From Actinacidiphila yanglinensis (GTDB lineage: Bacteria; Actinomycetota; Actinomycetes; Streptomycetales; Streptomycetaceae): a stretch of DNA of 64,000 nt. The notes beneath the pieces are model-generated. The model was not told where the DNA came from, did not search any database, and was given only the letters and a program-made list of their open reading frames with translations. The first letter of the stretch is position 1. The number at the start of each line of letters is the position of its first letter. Shown here one piece after another: positions 1-7,728 of the stretch. Location of the stretch: the NCBI RefSeq assembly GCF_900107965.1, contig NZ_FNVU01000002.1, positions 124,001-188,000 on the forward strand. The letters run 5' to 3'. Made by a program: the position numbers and the translations under genes.

Positions 1-1
1 G

Positions 2-214
2 CTCGCCACCCTGGTCATCGAGACGTTCGCGGACTGCTGCCGCCGCGACCCGGCCGTGGCCCGCGAGCTGCGCATCGTGATCATGCCGGGCGAGCTGGCG
101 GCCATCGACCTGGCCGCGGTCGAGAAGTGCCTGCGGAACCTGGACGGCCCGGCGCCCGCGGCGTCGGTCCGGACCCCCCTGCCCGGCGCGGCCGGCCCGC
201 GCGACTCCGGCTGA
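2..214 (+). CDS. C-terminal fragment of an unrecognised protein
   Basis: An open frame enters from the left edge and stops at the TGA at 212-214, leaving about 70 residues. The visible part begins LATLVIETFADCC and ends in a Pro/Ala/Gly-rich tail. Codon use is typical of a GC-rich actinobacterial gene, with nearly every third position G or C. I do not recognise the family, and without the N-terminus no function can be given. It is followed by about 500 bases without a convincing gene, so it is unlikely to share an operon with the amylase downstream. Confidence 0.5.
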   Translation, partial: LATLVIETFADCCRRDPAVARELRIVIMPGELAAIDLAAVEKCLRNLDGPAPAASVRTPLPGAAGPRDSG

Positions 215-709
215 GCCGCGCGGACCCGGGCCGGCCCGGCCCCGGCCCCCGACCCCGCCCGCGGCCGCGCCCCGCACACCCCCTGCCCCCGCGGGCCGCG
301 CACCCCTGCCTGCCGCCGCGCCCCTCGTGCCGGGCGGTCGCCCTCTGCCCATCGAGCATCCCCATCACGCGTTCGCGCGTCGCCCCGGTGCCGCCGGGCC
401 GTCCACACCGATCGCACCACCGCTTCCGCTTCCGCCGGCAGCCGCGTGCCGCTTCCGATCCGCTTCCGGCCGCCCGAGCCGCCCCGATCCGGCTGCGCAA
501 TCTTTCTGCAATATCCGGAAAGGCGTTGCAGTACGTCTTGACGGGACCTCCGGGTCGGAGCATGGTCTACCTCGCGTTCAACCGCCGTGTCCGCCACGGC
601 GATTGGCTCCGGGGCCCACGGGCGGTCCCGGGCCGCCCGTCCGAGGCGCGTCGGAGCCGGGTGGCCGCGTACGCATGCCGCCGTCCTCCACCATCAGCGG
701 GAGCCACCC
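215..709. other. Long non-coding stretch upstream of the amylase gene
   Basis: About 495 bases without a supportable gene. The first 200 are almost pure G+C, and open frames on both strands there translate to Pro/Arg/Gly-rich low-complexity peptides. The later part (about 490-570) is less GC-rich and holds the operator and promoter candidate listed separately. I saw no structured RNA. Confidence 0.5.
494..567 (+). promoter_or_regulatory. Candidate amylase promoter and repeated TGCAA operator
   Basis: Less GC-rich patch in the leader of the amylase gene. TGCAA or TTGCAG-like words recur (GCGCAAT, CTGCAAT, GTTGCAG), and CTTTC at 503-507 faces GAAAG at 518-522. A TTGACG at 538-543 could be a -35 box, but no good -10 follows at 17-18 nt. 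Streptomyces amylase promoters are known to carry TGCAA-type repeats bound by a LacI-family maltose regulator. That this is such a site is inference. Confidence 0.35.
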
Positions 710-2614
710 ATGCTTCGCTCACCTGACCGCGCCGATCCCCCCCACCGCGCCACGCCCCCGTCCGCGCCGCAGTCCGCGCCCCGTTCCCGGCGGGAGGGCC
801 AACCGGGCCACCGCCGCAAGGCCCTGCTTGCCGCCGCGGCGCTTCTGGCCGGCACCGTCGTGCCGCTCGCCGCCGCGCAGGCCACCGCGCACGCCGCCCC
901 CGCCCCCGTGACGGCCGCCGCGAGCGGCGGCAACGGCAGCGACGTGACCGCCAACCTCTTCATGTGGAACTGGTCGTCGGTCGCGAGCGAGTGCACCGAC
1001 CAACTCGGCCCCAAGGGCTACGGATCGGTCCTCGTCTCCCCGCCGCAGGACTCGATCCGGCTGTCCGGCGCGCACCCATGGTGGGAGATCTACCAGCCCG
1101 TCGGCTACGACCTGAACAGCCGGATGGGTACCGAGGCGCAGTTCCGGTCGATGGTCACCACCTGCCATGCCGCGGGCGTCAAGGTCTACGCCGACGCGGT
1201 GATCAACCACATGTCCGGCACCGACCAGTCCAGCACCGACTCCTACGGCGGCGACGGCTTCGACGTCGGTGCGAAGTCCTACGGCCAAGTCCCCTACGAT
1301 TCCTCGGACTTCCACACCTCACCGGCCAACTGCCCCAACTCCGACATGGCCATCGACGACTGGAACAGCCAGACCCAGGTCCAGGAGTGCGATCTGGAGG
1401 GCCTCGCCGACCTCTACACCGAGACCGACGACGTGCGCGGCAAGATCGCCGGGTACCTCGGCAAGCTGATCGGCTACGGCGTGGACGGCTTCCGGATCGA
1501 CTCCGCCAAGCACATCAACCAGTCCGACATGGCGAACATCGAGTCCCGGCTGCCCGACACCGCCTGGGGCGCGCGGCCGTACGTCCTCCAGGAGGTCGCG
1601 CTCGGCGGCAGCGGCAACCTCGCGCCCGGCGCCTTCGAGTCCAACGGCAGCGTGATCGGCTTCGACTACGCCAACGCGATGAAGTCGCAGTTCCAGGGGA
1701 ACATCGCCAACCTCAGGACGTTCGGGCAGAGTTGGGGCCTGGAGCCGTCCGACAAGGACGGCGCGATGGTCACCAACCACGACACCGAGCGCAACGGCAG
1801 CACCCTGAACTACAAGGACGGCTCGCAGTACACGCTGGCCACCGAGTTCATGCTCGCCTGGGGCTACGGCGCCCCCACGGTGTACTCGGGCTTCGCGTTC
1901 AACGGCTCCGACGACTCGCCGCCCGCCGACGGCAACGGCTACGTCACCGGCACCGACTGCGCGTCCCCGGCATGGGTGTGCACCGACCGGGGGCAGGGCG
2001 TCGCGAACATGGTCGGCTGGCACAACGCGGCGCAGGGCCAGCAGGTCGCCAACTGGTGGGACAACGGGAACAACGCGATCGCGTTCAGCCGCGGGAACGC
2101 GGCGTGGATCGGCATCAACAACAGCGCCGACGCGGTGACCACCACCTTCACCACCGGCCTGGCCGCCGGCACCTACTGCGACGTCATCCACGGCGACCCC
2201 ACCTCCTCCGGCGGCTGCACCGGGTCGACCGTCACCGTCGGCAGCAACGGCACCGCCACGGTGACGCTGCCCGCGCACGACTCCGTCGCCCTGTACGGGA
2301 CCGGCACCTCGGCCGGCCCGCCGTCCGGCACCGTCGCGGAGACCTTCCAGGTGTCCGCGACCGCGCCCGCCGGGCAGAGCGTCTACCTGGTCGGCTCCAT
2401 CCCGGAACTGGCGAACTGGGACCCCGCCCAGGGCATCCCGCTCGCCTCCACCGACGGCACGCACTGGACCGGCACCCCGAACCTCCCGGCGAGCACCTCC
2501 TTCGCGTACAAGTACGTCCTCAAGGACGGGTCCGGGAACGTGACATGGGAGCCGGGCGACAACCACACCGCGAGCACCGGCAGCGGCGCCGGAACGCTGA
2601 ACGACACCTGGTAG
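710..2614 (+). CDS. Secreted alpha-amylase (GH13) with C-terminal starch-binding domain (CBM20)
   Basis: Extracellular endo-acting alpha-1,4-glucan hydrolase that cuts starch to maltooligosaccharides. The protein is 634 residues. Residues about 36-66 form a basic then hydrophobic Sec-type signal ending ATAHAA. The four GH13 signatures are present: DAVINH (162-167), GFRIDSAKH with the nucleophile D264, the acid/base E295 in LQEVALGG, and NHD with transition-state D358. Residues from about 540 to the end form a CBM20 raw-starch-binding domain (VYLVGS...LANWDP). The ATG at 710 is preceded by GGGAG at good spacing; earlier in-frame starts lack a ribosome site and would spoil the signal peptide. 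A strong hairpin follows, so it is probably monocistronic and controlled from the repeat-bearing leader. Confidence 0.95.
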   Translation: MLRSPDRADPPHRATPPSAPQSAPRSRREGQPGHRRKALLAAAALLAGTVVPLAAAQATAHAAPAPVTAAASGGNGSDVTANLFMWNWSSVASECTDQLGPKGYGSVLVSPPQDSIRLSGAHPWWEIYQPVGYDLNSRMGTEAQFRSMVTTCHAAGVKVYADAVINHMSGTDQSSTDSYGGDGFDVGAKSYGQVPYDSSDFHTSPANCPNSDMAIDDWNSQTQVQECDLEGLADLYTETDDVRGKIAGYLGKLIGYGVDGFRIDSAKHINQSDMANIESRLPDTAWGARPYVLQEVALGGSGNLAPGAFESNGSVIGFDYANAMKSQFQGNIANLRTFGQSWGLEPSDKDGAMVTNHDTERNGSTLNYKDGSQYTLATEFMLAWGYGAPTVYSGFAFNGSDDSPPADGNGYVTGTDCASPAWVCTDRGQGVANMVGWHNAAQGQQVANWWDNGNNAIAFSRGNAAWIGINNSADAVTTTFTTGLAAGTYCDVIHGDPTSSGGCTGSTVTVGSNGTATVTLPAHDSVALYGTGTSAGPPSGTVAETFQVSATAPAGQSVYLVGSIPELANWDPAQGIPLASTDGTHWTGTPNLPASTSFAYKYVLKDGSGNVTWEPGDNHTASTGSGAGTLNDTW

Positions 2615-2633
2615 CAGGGCGGACCCGGCAGCC

Positions 2634-2669
2634 GGGCGGCGGCACCGCGCACACGCGGTGCCGCCGCCC
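2634..2669 (+). terminator. Strong hairpin terminator after the amylase gene
   Basis: Perfect 16-bp inverted repeat with loop CACA; the left arm is GGGCGGCGGCACCGCG. It starts 19 nt after the stop codon. No T-tract follows, as is usual in Streptomyces. It separates the amylase from the aldolase cluster. Confidence 0.75.
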
Positions 2670-2790
2670 GCGAGCGTGCCGAGAAGGTCAAAGGACGCAG
2701 GTCAGAAGGGTGCTGCCGGCTCCTGAGTGGCGAGCACGGACGGTCAGGCGTGCAATGGAACGGAGGGAGATCCGAGTTCTGGAGGCACCC

Positions 2791-3651
2791 GTGCCCGTCG
2801 TACCTCTGGCCGACATCCTGGCCGACGCGTTCGAACGGCGCTACGGCGTGCCGGCCATCAACATCGTCAACGACCTCACCCTGGAAGCCGTGCTGGCCGC
2901 GGCCGTGGAGCGCTCGTCGCCGCTGATCGTGCAGACCTCCGTGAAGACGGTGAAGTCCGTCGGCAGCGAGGTGCTGTACGCGATGTGGACGTCGATGACC
3001 GCGGGCATCGAGGTGCCGGTCACCCTCCACCTCGACCACTGCCCGGAGCGCGAGGTGATCAGCGAGTGCCTGCGGGTGGGATGGAACTCGGTGCTCTTCG
3101 ACGCCTCGAGGATGCCGGTCGAGGAGAACACCCGGCAGACCGTCGAGGTCGTCGCCGAGGCCCGCCGTTACGGTGCGCACGTCGAGGGGGAGATCGAGTC
3201 CATCACCGGTGTCGAGGACGGCATCGGCAGCGACAAGGCCGCCGAGCAGCAGGATCTCGCGGTCGCGCTGGACTTCCTGCGCACCACCGGGGTCGACGTC
3301 TTCGCCCCCGCGATCGGCAACGCCCACGGCTCCTACCGGCAGTTGCCGGTGCTGGACTTCCAGCGGGTCTCCGACATCATCGCCGCCTACCCGATCCCGA
3401 TCGCGCTGCACGGCGGGAGCGGCCTGTCCGACGAGCAGTTCCACGACCTGATCGGCCGCGGCTGCGCCAAGGTCAACATCTCCACCGCGCTCAAGGAGAC
3501 CTTCATGAAGTCCGGTCTGGTCTTCCTCCAGCAGGCCGCCGAGCGGCAGAAGTGGGATCCGCCGTCGCTGTTCCGGGCCCAGCGCCAGGACGTGGTGGAG
3601 CTGGCAGGTTCGTTGATGACGCTGTTCGGCAGCGCCGGCCGGGCCGGGTGA
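2791..3651 (+). CDS. Class II ketose-bisphosphate aldolase (FbaA/GatY/KbaY family)
   Basis: Zn-dependent aldolase of 286 residues, the usual length for the fructose/tagatose-bisphosphate group. It reversibly condenses dihydroxyacetone phosphate with an aldehyde. Visible signatures are LHLDHC (catalytic D82, zinc ligand H83), VEGEIES (131-137), the GNAHGSY zinc ligand H179, and ALHGGSGL (H207). GTG 2791 is preceded by GGAGG at 2781-2785; an in-frame ATG at 2755 has no such site. It overlaps the next gene by 4 bp (GTGA), so the two are probably translationally coupled. The substrate cannot be read from sequence: the neighbours (CbbY-like phosphatase and dihydroxyacetone kinase subunits) suggest a dedicated ketose-phosphate route rather than housekeeping glycolysis. 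Confidence 0.88.
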   Translation: MPVVPLADILADAFERRYGVPAINIVNDLTLEAVLAAAVERSSPLIVQTSVKTVKSVGSEVLYAMWTSMTAGIEVPVTLHLDHCPEREVISECLRVGWNSVLFDASRMPVEENTRQTVEVVAEARRYGAHVEGEIESITGVEDGIGSDKAAEQQDLAVALDFLRTTGVDVFAPAIGNAHGSYRQLPVLDFQRVSDIIAAYPIPIALHGGSGLSDEQFHDLIGRGCAKVNISTALKETFMKSGLVFLQQAAERQKWDPPSLFRAQRQDVVELAGSLMTLFGSAGRAG

Positions 3652-4463
3652 GTGCGGTGCCCGCCCTCGTCTTCGACTGCGACGGCGTCCTGGCCGACAC
3701 CGAGCGCTACGGTCATCTGCCCGCGTTCAACCGGACGTTCGAGGAGTTCGGGCTGCCCGTCCGCTGGACCGACGAGGAGTACGCGCGCAAGGTCAAGGTC
3801 GGCGGCGGCAAGGAGCGGATGAAGACCCTGCTGACCCCGGAGTTCCTCGCGCGGGCCGGACTGCCCTCCGACCAGGCCGCGCTCGACGCCGAAGTGGCCC
3901 GCTGGCACCGGCGCAAGACCGAGATCTACACCGGCATCATCGCCGGCGGCAGCATCCCGCCCCGTCCCGGGGTACGGCGGCTCGCCGAGGAGGCACACGC
4001 TGCGGGCTGGCCGCTGGCGGTCGCCTCCACCTCCGCCGAACCGTCCGTGCGCAGCGTGCTCGAACTTGCCGCCGGCCCCGAACTCACCCCGCACTTCAGC
4101 GTGTTCGCCGGAGACGTGGTGCCGAGCAAGAAGCCCGCGCCGGACATCTACGAGTACGCGGTGACCCGACTCGGTGTCGACCCGCTGGAGGTGCTGGTCG
4201 TCGAGGACAGCCACAACGGGCTGCTGGCCGCGGTCGGCGCCGGGCTGACCTGCGTGGTGACCACCAGCGCGTACACCGGCGAGGAGGACTTCACCGGCGC
4301 CGCCCTCGTGGTCGGCTCGCTCGGCGACACGGGTCCGGACGCGACGGTCACCCACGTGCTGAACGACCCGTTCGGCGCGGACCCGCGACCCTACGTGCGC
4401 CTGGCCGACCTCTCGTTCCTGCTCACCGCCGCCAGGGGTCCCGGGCCGGACCGACCGGGTTGA
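3648..4463 (+). CDS. HAD-family sugar-phosphate phosphatase, CbbY-like
   Basis: 271-residue HAD hydrolase of the phosphoglucomutase/CbbY type. Motif I is FDCDG with nucleophile D10 and acid/base D12; motif II is the STS region; motif III lysines are K161/K162 in KKPAPD; motif IV is ED at 186-187. A GGGKER segment (52-57) resembles the substrate-specificity motif of CbbY, which dephosphorylates xylulose-1,5-bisphosphate. No RuBisCO is visible here, so the substrate may be another ketose bisphosphate made by the aldolase with which it overlaps (GTGA). GTG 3648 is chosen because of that coupling; GTG 3657 is possible. It is followed by an 88-nt gap before DhaL. Confidence 0.85.
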   Translation: MSAVPALVFDCDGVLADTERYGHLPAFNRTFEEFGLPVRWTDEEYARKVKVGGGKERMKTLLTPEFLARAGLPSDQAALDAEVARWHRRKTEIYTGIIAGGSIPPRPGVRRLAEEAHAAGWPLAVASTSAEPSVRSVLELAAGPELTPHFSVFAGDVVPSKKPAPDIYEYAVTRLGVDPLEVLVVEDSHNGLLAAVGAGLTCVVTTSAYTGEEDFTGAALVVGSLGDTGPDATVTHVLNDPFGADPRPYVRLADLSFLLTAARGPGPDRPG

Positions 4464-4551
4464 GGCCGCGGGCGCCGGGGCGGCAGCGCCGTCCCGGTCC
4501 GTGTCCGTGCCGCGGAGCAGCAGTCCCGGCCACGCCGACGTCAGGAGAGTC

Positions 4552-5241
4552 ATGTCATCGCCAACGCCCCCACCGCCGTCCGAGCCCGCCGCCGCGGGGC
4601 CGGAACCGGGCAACCTGGAGTACGCGGTGCGCACGATGGCGCAGACCGCGGTCGACAACGAGCGGGAGTTCGGCGACCTGGACGCGGTCGCGGGCGACGG
4701 GGACTTCGGGTACTCCCTCGCGCGCGGCTTCGAGATCGTCATCGCCGACTGGGACTCCCTGGACCGCAGTTCGCCGGCCGAGTTCCTGAAGAAGGTCGCG
4801 CTGATCATCTCCAAGCGGGTCGGCGGCACCTCGGGGCCGCTGTGGGGCACCGCGTTCCTGCGGGCCGCCGGCGCCGTGAAGGACCGCGACGAGCTGACCG
4901 GGGCGGACGCGGTGGCGATGCTGCGCGCGGCCGCCGAGGGCATCAAGGTGCGCGGCAAGTCCGACGTGGGGGACAAGACCCTGCTGGACGCGCTGGTCCC
5001 GATGACCGACGCCCTGGAGGGCGCCCTGCAGGACGCCGGCCGGTCCGGCGACCCGGCCGGGCTGGCTGCGCTCGCCGCGTCCTCCGCCCGCGCCGCCGCC
5101 GACGCGACCACGCCGATGCAGGCCATGCGCGGCCGCCAGAGCTACACCGGCGAACGCAGCATCGGCTCGCCCGACCCCGGCGCGGTGGCGGTCGCGGTGA
5201 TGGCCGAGCGCATCGCCGCCGACTGGCCCGCCGGCCGCTGA
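4552..5241 (+). CDS. dhaL: Dihydroxyacetone kinase subunit DhaL (nucleotide-binding)
   Basis: 229-residue DhaL domain, the all-helical nucleotide-binding half of dihydroxyacetone (or related ketose) kinase. The metal-binding aspartates are D44, D49 and D51 in the GDLDAVAGDGDFG stretch. A GGTSGPLWG segment and the C-terminal GRQSYTGERSIG segment match the family. ATG 4552 has AGGAG at 4543-4547; in-frame starts upstream lack one. DhaK follows 76 nt downstream. No DhaM-like phosphotransfer subunit is nearby, so the K and L chains probably act as an ATP-dependent kinase instead of a PTS-dependent one. That last point is inference. Confidence 0.88.
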   Translation: MSSPTPPPPSEPAAAGPEPGNLEYAVRTMAQTAVDNEREFGDLDAVAGDGDFGYSLARGFEIVIADWDSLDRSSPAEFLKKVALIISKRVGGTSGPLWGTAFLRAAGAVKDRDELTGADAVAMLRAAAEGIKVRGKSDVGDKTLLDALVPMTDALEGALQDAGRSGDPAGLAALAASSARAAADATTPMQAMRGRQSYTGERSIGSPDPGAVAVAVMAERIAADWPAGR

Positions 5242-5317
5242 TACCCGGCGGGCGACGATCCGCAGCGACCGTACGGGTGGACCGCCCGCACGGCGCATAC
5301 GACACCGGAGCGATCTC

Positions 5318-6313
5318 ATGAAGAAGTTCGTCAACGACCCGAAGGACTACGTCGCGGAGATGCTTCAGGGCCTGGCCCTCGCCAACCCCGACACGCTGCG
5401 CTACGTGCCCGAGTACAACCTGATCATGCGGGCCGACGCGCCCCGCGCGGACAAGGTCTCCCTCGTGCAGGGCTCCGGCTCGGGCCACGAGCCCGCCCAC
5501 GTGATGAGCGTCGGCCCCGGCATGCTGGACGCGGCCTGCCCCGGCGACGTCTTCTCGGCGCCACCGGCCGACTTCGTCTACGAGACGGTGAAGCTGGTCG
5601 CGTCGCCCAAGGGCGTGCTGCTGCTGGTGAACAACTACACGGGCGACCGGATGGCGTTCGAGATGGCCCAGGAACTGGCCGAGGCGGACGGCGTCACGGC
5701 CCGCACCCTGTTCATCGACGACGACGTGTCCGTACAGGACTCGACGTACACCGTCGGGCGGCGCGGGGTGGCCGGGAACTTCTTCGTGCTGAAGGCGGTC
5801 GGCGCCGCCGCCGAACGCGGCGCCGACCTGGACGAGCTGGTCCGGATCGGCGAGAAGGTCAACTCCGTGACCCGCAGCATGGGCATGGCGCTGACCGCCT
5901 GCACCCCGCCCGCGAAGGGCTCGCCGCTGTTCGACCTGCCCGGCGACGAGGTCGAGATGGGCGTCGGCATCCACGGCGAGCCCGGCCGCAGCCGCGAGAA
6001 GCTGCAGCCCGCGCGGGAGCACGTGCGCGAGATGCTCACCGCCGTCGTGGACGACCTGCCCTACGCCTCCGGCGACTCCGTGGCCCTCATGGTCAACGGC
6101 CTCGGCGGCACCCCCGTCGGCGAGCTCTACCTCGTCTACGGCCTCGCCCACCGCCAGCTCGCCGAACGCGGCATCGAGATCGCCCGCTCCTACGTCGGCG
6201 AGTACTGCACCTCGCTCGACATGGCCGGGGCGTCCCTGACGCTGGTCCGGCTGGACGACGAGATCAGCGAGCTGCTGGCCGCTCCGGCCGGGACCGCGAT
6301 CCGCGTCTTCTGA
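5318..6313 (+). CDS. dhaK: Dihydroxyacetone kinase subunit DhaK (substrate-binding)
   Basis: 331 residues, the normal DhaK length. DhaK binds dihydroxyacetone covalently as a hemiaminal on a histidine and presents it for phosphorylation. GSGSGHEPAH (residues about 52-61), the NYTGD loop and the active-site H219 in GVGIHGEPG are all present. The ATG has GGAGCG about 8 nt upstream. It is the last gene of the four-gene aldolase/HAD/DhaL/DhaK cluster. Related kinases phosphorylate L- or D-erythrulose in mycobacterial tetritol pathways, so the true ketose substrate is open. Confidence 0.9.
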   Translation: MKKFVNDPKDYVAEMLQGLALANPDTLRYVPEYNLIMRADAPRADKVSLVQGSGSGHEPAHVMSVGPGMLDAACPGDVFSAPPADFVYETVKLVASPKGVLLLVNNYTGDRMAFEMAQELAEADGVTARTLFIDDDVSVQDSTYTVGRRGVAGNFFVLKAVGAAAERGADLDELVRIGEKVNSVTRSMGMALTACTPPAKGSPLFDLPGDEVEMGVGIHGEPGRSREKLQPAREHVREMLTAVVDDLPYASGDSVALMVNGLGGTPVGELYLVYGLAHRQLAERGIEIARSYVGEYCTSLDMAGASLTLVRLDDEISELLAAPAGTAIRVF

Positions 6314-6411
6314 CCGCCGTGTCGCCCGGGTGGACGACCCTGGTTGCGGGGCGGTCGGTGCCCGCTTTGACTGCTGGGTGATACCTGCCGGTGGGCGAAG
6401 GGAGCACGGGG

Positions 6412-7206
6412 ATGCTGTCGGTGCGCGGACTGTTCACCTCGATCCTGGACGACGACGATGCGTACCGCCTTTTCTGCTCCATCGCGGCCAGCGGTGAGGC
6501 ACAGGGCGGTTGGGAGAACGGCCGGATCGCCGCGCTCGTGCCCCCTTCGCAGCGGGCGCTGGCGCCGAAGATCGCCCGGCACGGCGCGGACGAGGACAAG
6601 CACGGCCGGATCTTCAACGCGCTGCTGCGCAAGCGCGGGCTCGAACCGGTGCCGGTGCCCGCCGACACCGACTACACGATGCTGCTGGAGCGGGCCGGCA
6701 TCGGGCTCGCCCACACCCGGCTGCGGCAGAACCAGCCGCTGACCGAGCAGGACATCGTGGTCTACCTCGCGCACAGCAGGGTCACCGAGCAGCGCGCGTC
6801 GGAGCAGATGGCGCTCCTGCTCAAGCACTTCTCGGACCACCCGGAGATCGGCCGCGCGATCCGGGCGATCTCGAACGACGAGGACAACCACCTCGCCTAC
6901 TGCCACGAGGAGTTGCTGCGGCTGGCCGCCGCCGGCCACGGCCGGGCGATCCACCGCGCGCTGCGCGAGTGCGCGCACGCCGAGATCCGCGTGCACCGCG
7001 ATGTGAGCCTCGGAGTGATGGCCCGGATGGGCCGCATCCTGCGGTGGTCCCCGGCGACCGCGGCCATGCTGCGGTTCGGCATCCACCTCACGTACCTCTA
7101 CGAGCGCCTGCACGGCTGGCGCCGGATGACCACGCTGTCGATGCCGGAGCGGCGCAACGCCCTGGCCGGGCCGGAACCCGCCGGGGTTCCGCTGTCCGCC
7201 GGCTGA
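6412..7206 (+). CDS. Ferritin-like di-iron protein
   Basis: 264-residue helical protein with two ExxH iron-binding motifs: E61-D-K-H64 and E157-D-N-H160. These are typical of ferritin/rubrerythrin-like four-helix bundles, and further glutamates in SGEAQ and HEELL could complete a di-iron site. ATG 6412 is preferred because GAAGGGAG lies at 6397-6404; an in-frame GTG at 6391 would sit upstream of that site. The C-terminal 90 residues add a basic, partly hydrophobic segment absent from minimal ferritins. The role (iron or peroxide handling, or an oxidase) is not defined. It is convergent with the NUDIX gene, 23 nt away. Confidence 0.7.
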   Translation: MLSVRGLFTSILDDDDAYRLFCSIAASGEAQGGWENGRIAALVPPSQRALAPKIARHGADEDKHGRIFNALLRKRGLEPVPVPADTDYTMLLERAGIGLAHTRLRQNQPLTEQDIVVYLAHSRVTEQRASEQMALLLKHFSDHPEIGRAIRAISNDEDNHLAYCHEELLRLAAAGHGRAIHRALRECAHAEIRVHRDVSLGVMARMGRILRWSPATAAMLRFGIHLTYLYERLHGWRRMTTLSMPERRNALAGPEPAGVPLSAG

Positions 7207-7229
7207 GCGGCACCCGGCACCCTGGAGGA

Positions 7230-7721
7230 TCAGGGCGTCATGCGGACCGTGGACGAGGCGACCCTCTCGTTGTCGTCGGCGAAGACGATCTCCGCCCGGA
7301 GGGTCCGGCCGGCGAGGACGCCGGGCAGCCAGTGGCGGGCGTCGTCCCACATGGCGTCGAAGGGGACGGCGTCGACCGGGACCCACAGGGGCGCGATCTC
7401 CTCGGTCTCGCGGGGCTCGCCGCGCACGAGGGGCACGGTGAAGGCGGTCACCCACATGTCCCAGGCCGGGCGGGCCGGGAAACGCCAGTCGACGACGGCG
7501 GCGGGCCGCAGGTCCGCCGGGTCGACCACCAGCCCGGACTCCTCGGCGACCTCGCGGACCGCGGCCTCCTCGGCGCTCTCCCTGGGCTCGACGTGTCCGC
7601 CGAGCCCGACCAGCTTTCCCGCGCCGAGCCCTCTCTTCTTGCGCCCGAGCAGCACTTCACGGCGGTCGCCGGCACCGTCGCGCAGGCAGAAGCACAGGCA
7701 GGTATGCGTCCGTTGGTCCAC
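7230..7721 (-). CDS. NUDIX hydrolase, MutT/8-oxo-dGTP diphosphatase-like
   Basis: Pyrophosphohydrolase of about 163 residues. The complete Nudix box runs from GHVEPRES to REVAEESGL (residues about 42-64) with the canonical spacing G-x5-E-x7-REVxEESGL. The preceding LGRKKRGLGAGKLVGLGG segment is typical of MutT-type proteins that clean 8-oxo-dGTP. The start is uncertain. GTG 7721 gives the family-like N-terminus and begins just after the LysR stop. TTG 7757 has a GGAG-like site but would overlap lysR. It probably shares a transcript with the LysR gene. Confidence 0.82.
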   Translation of the reverse strand: MDQRTHTCLCFCLRDGAGDRREVLLGRKKRGLGAGKLVGLGGHVEPRESAEEAAVREVAEESGLVVDPADLRPAAVVDWRFPARPAWDMWVTAFTVPLVRGEPRETEEIAPLWVPVDAVPFDAMWDDARHWLPGVLAGRTLRAEIVFADDNERVASSTVRMTP

Positions 7722-7728
7722 CGCCGGA

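Noticed and set aside
127..726. Open frames on both strands in the leading 700 bases
   Set aside because: They encode Pro/Arg/Gly low-complexity peptides, overlap each other, and lack ribosome sites.
964..2790. Plus-strand frame running through the amylase and into the aldolase, suggesting a fusion
   Set aside because: The part before 2791 is an out-of-frame Arg-rich shadow of the amylase. The aldolase has its own GTG with GGAGG, and a terminator precedes it.
6312..6356. GACCGCC/GGCGGTC pairing after dhaK as a terminator
   Set aside because: Only 7-bp arms with a loop of about 30 nt, which is expected by chance in this GC-rich DNA.
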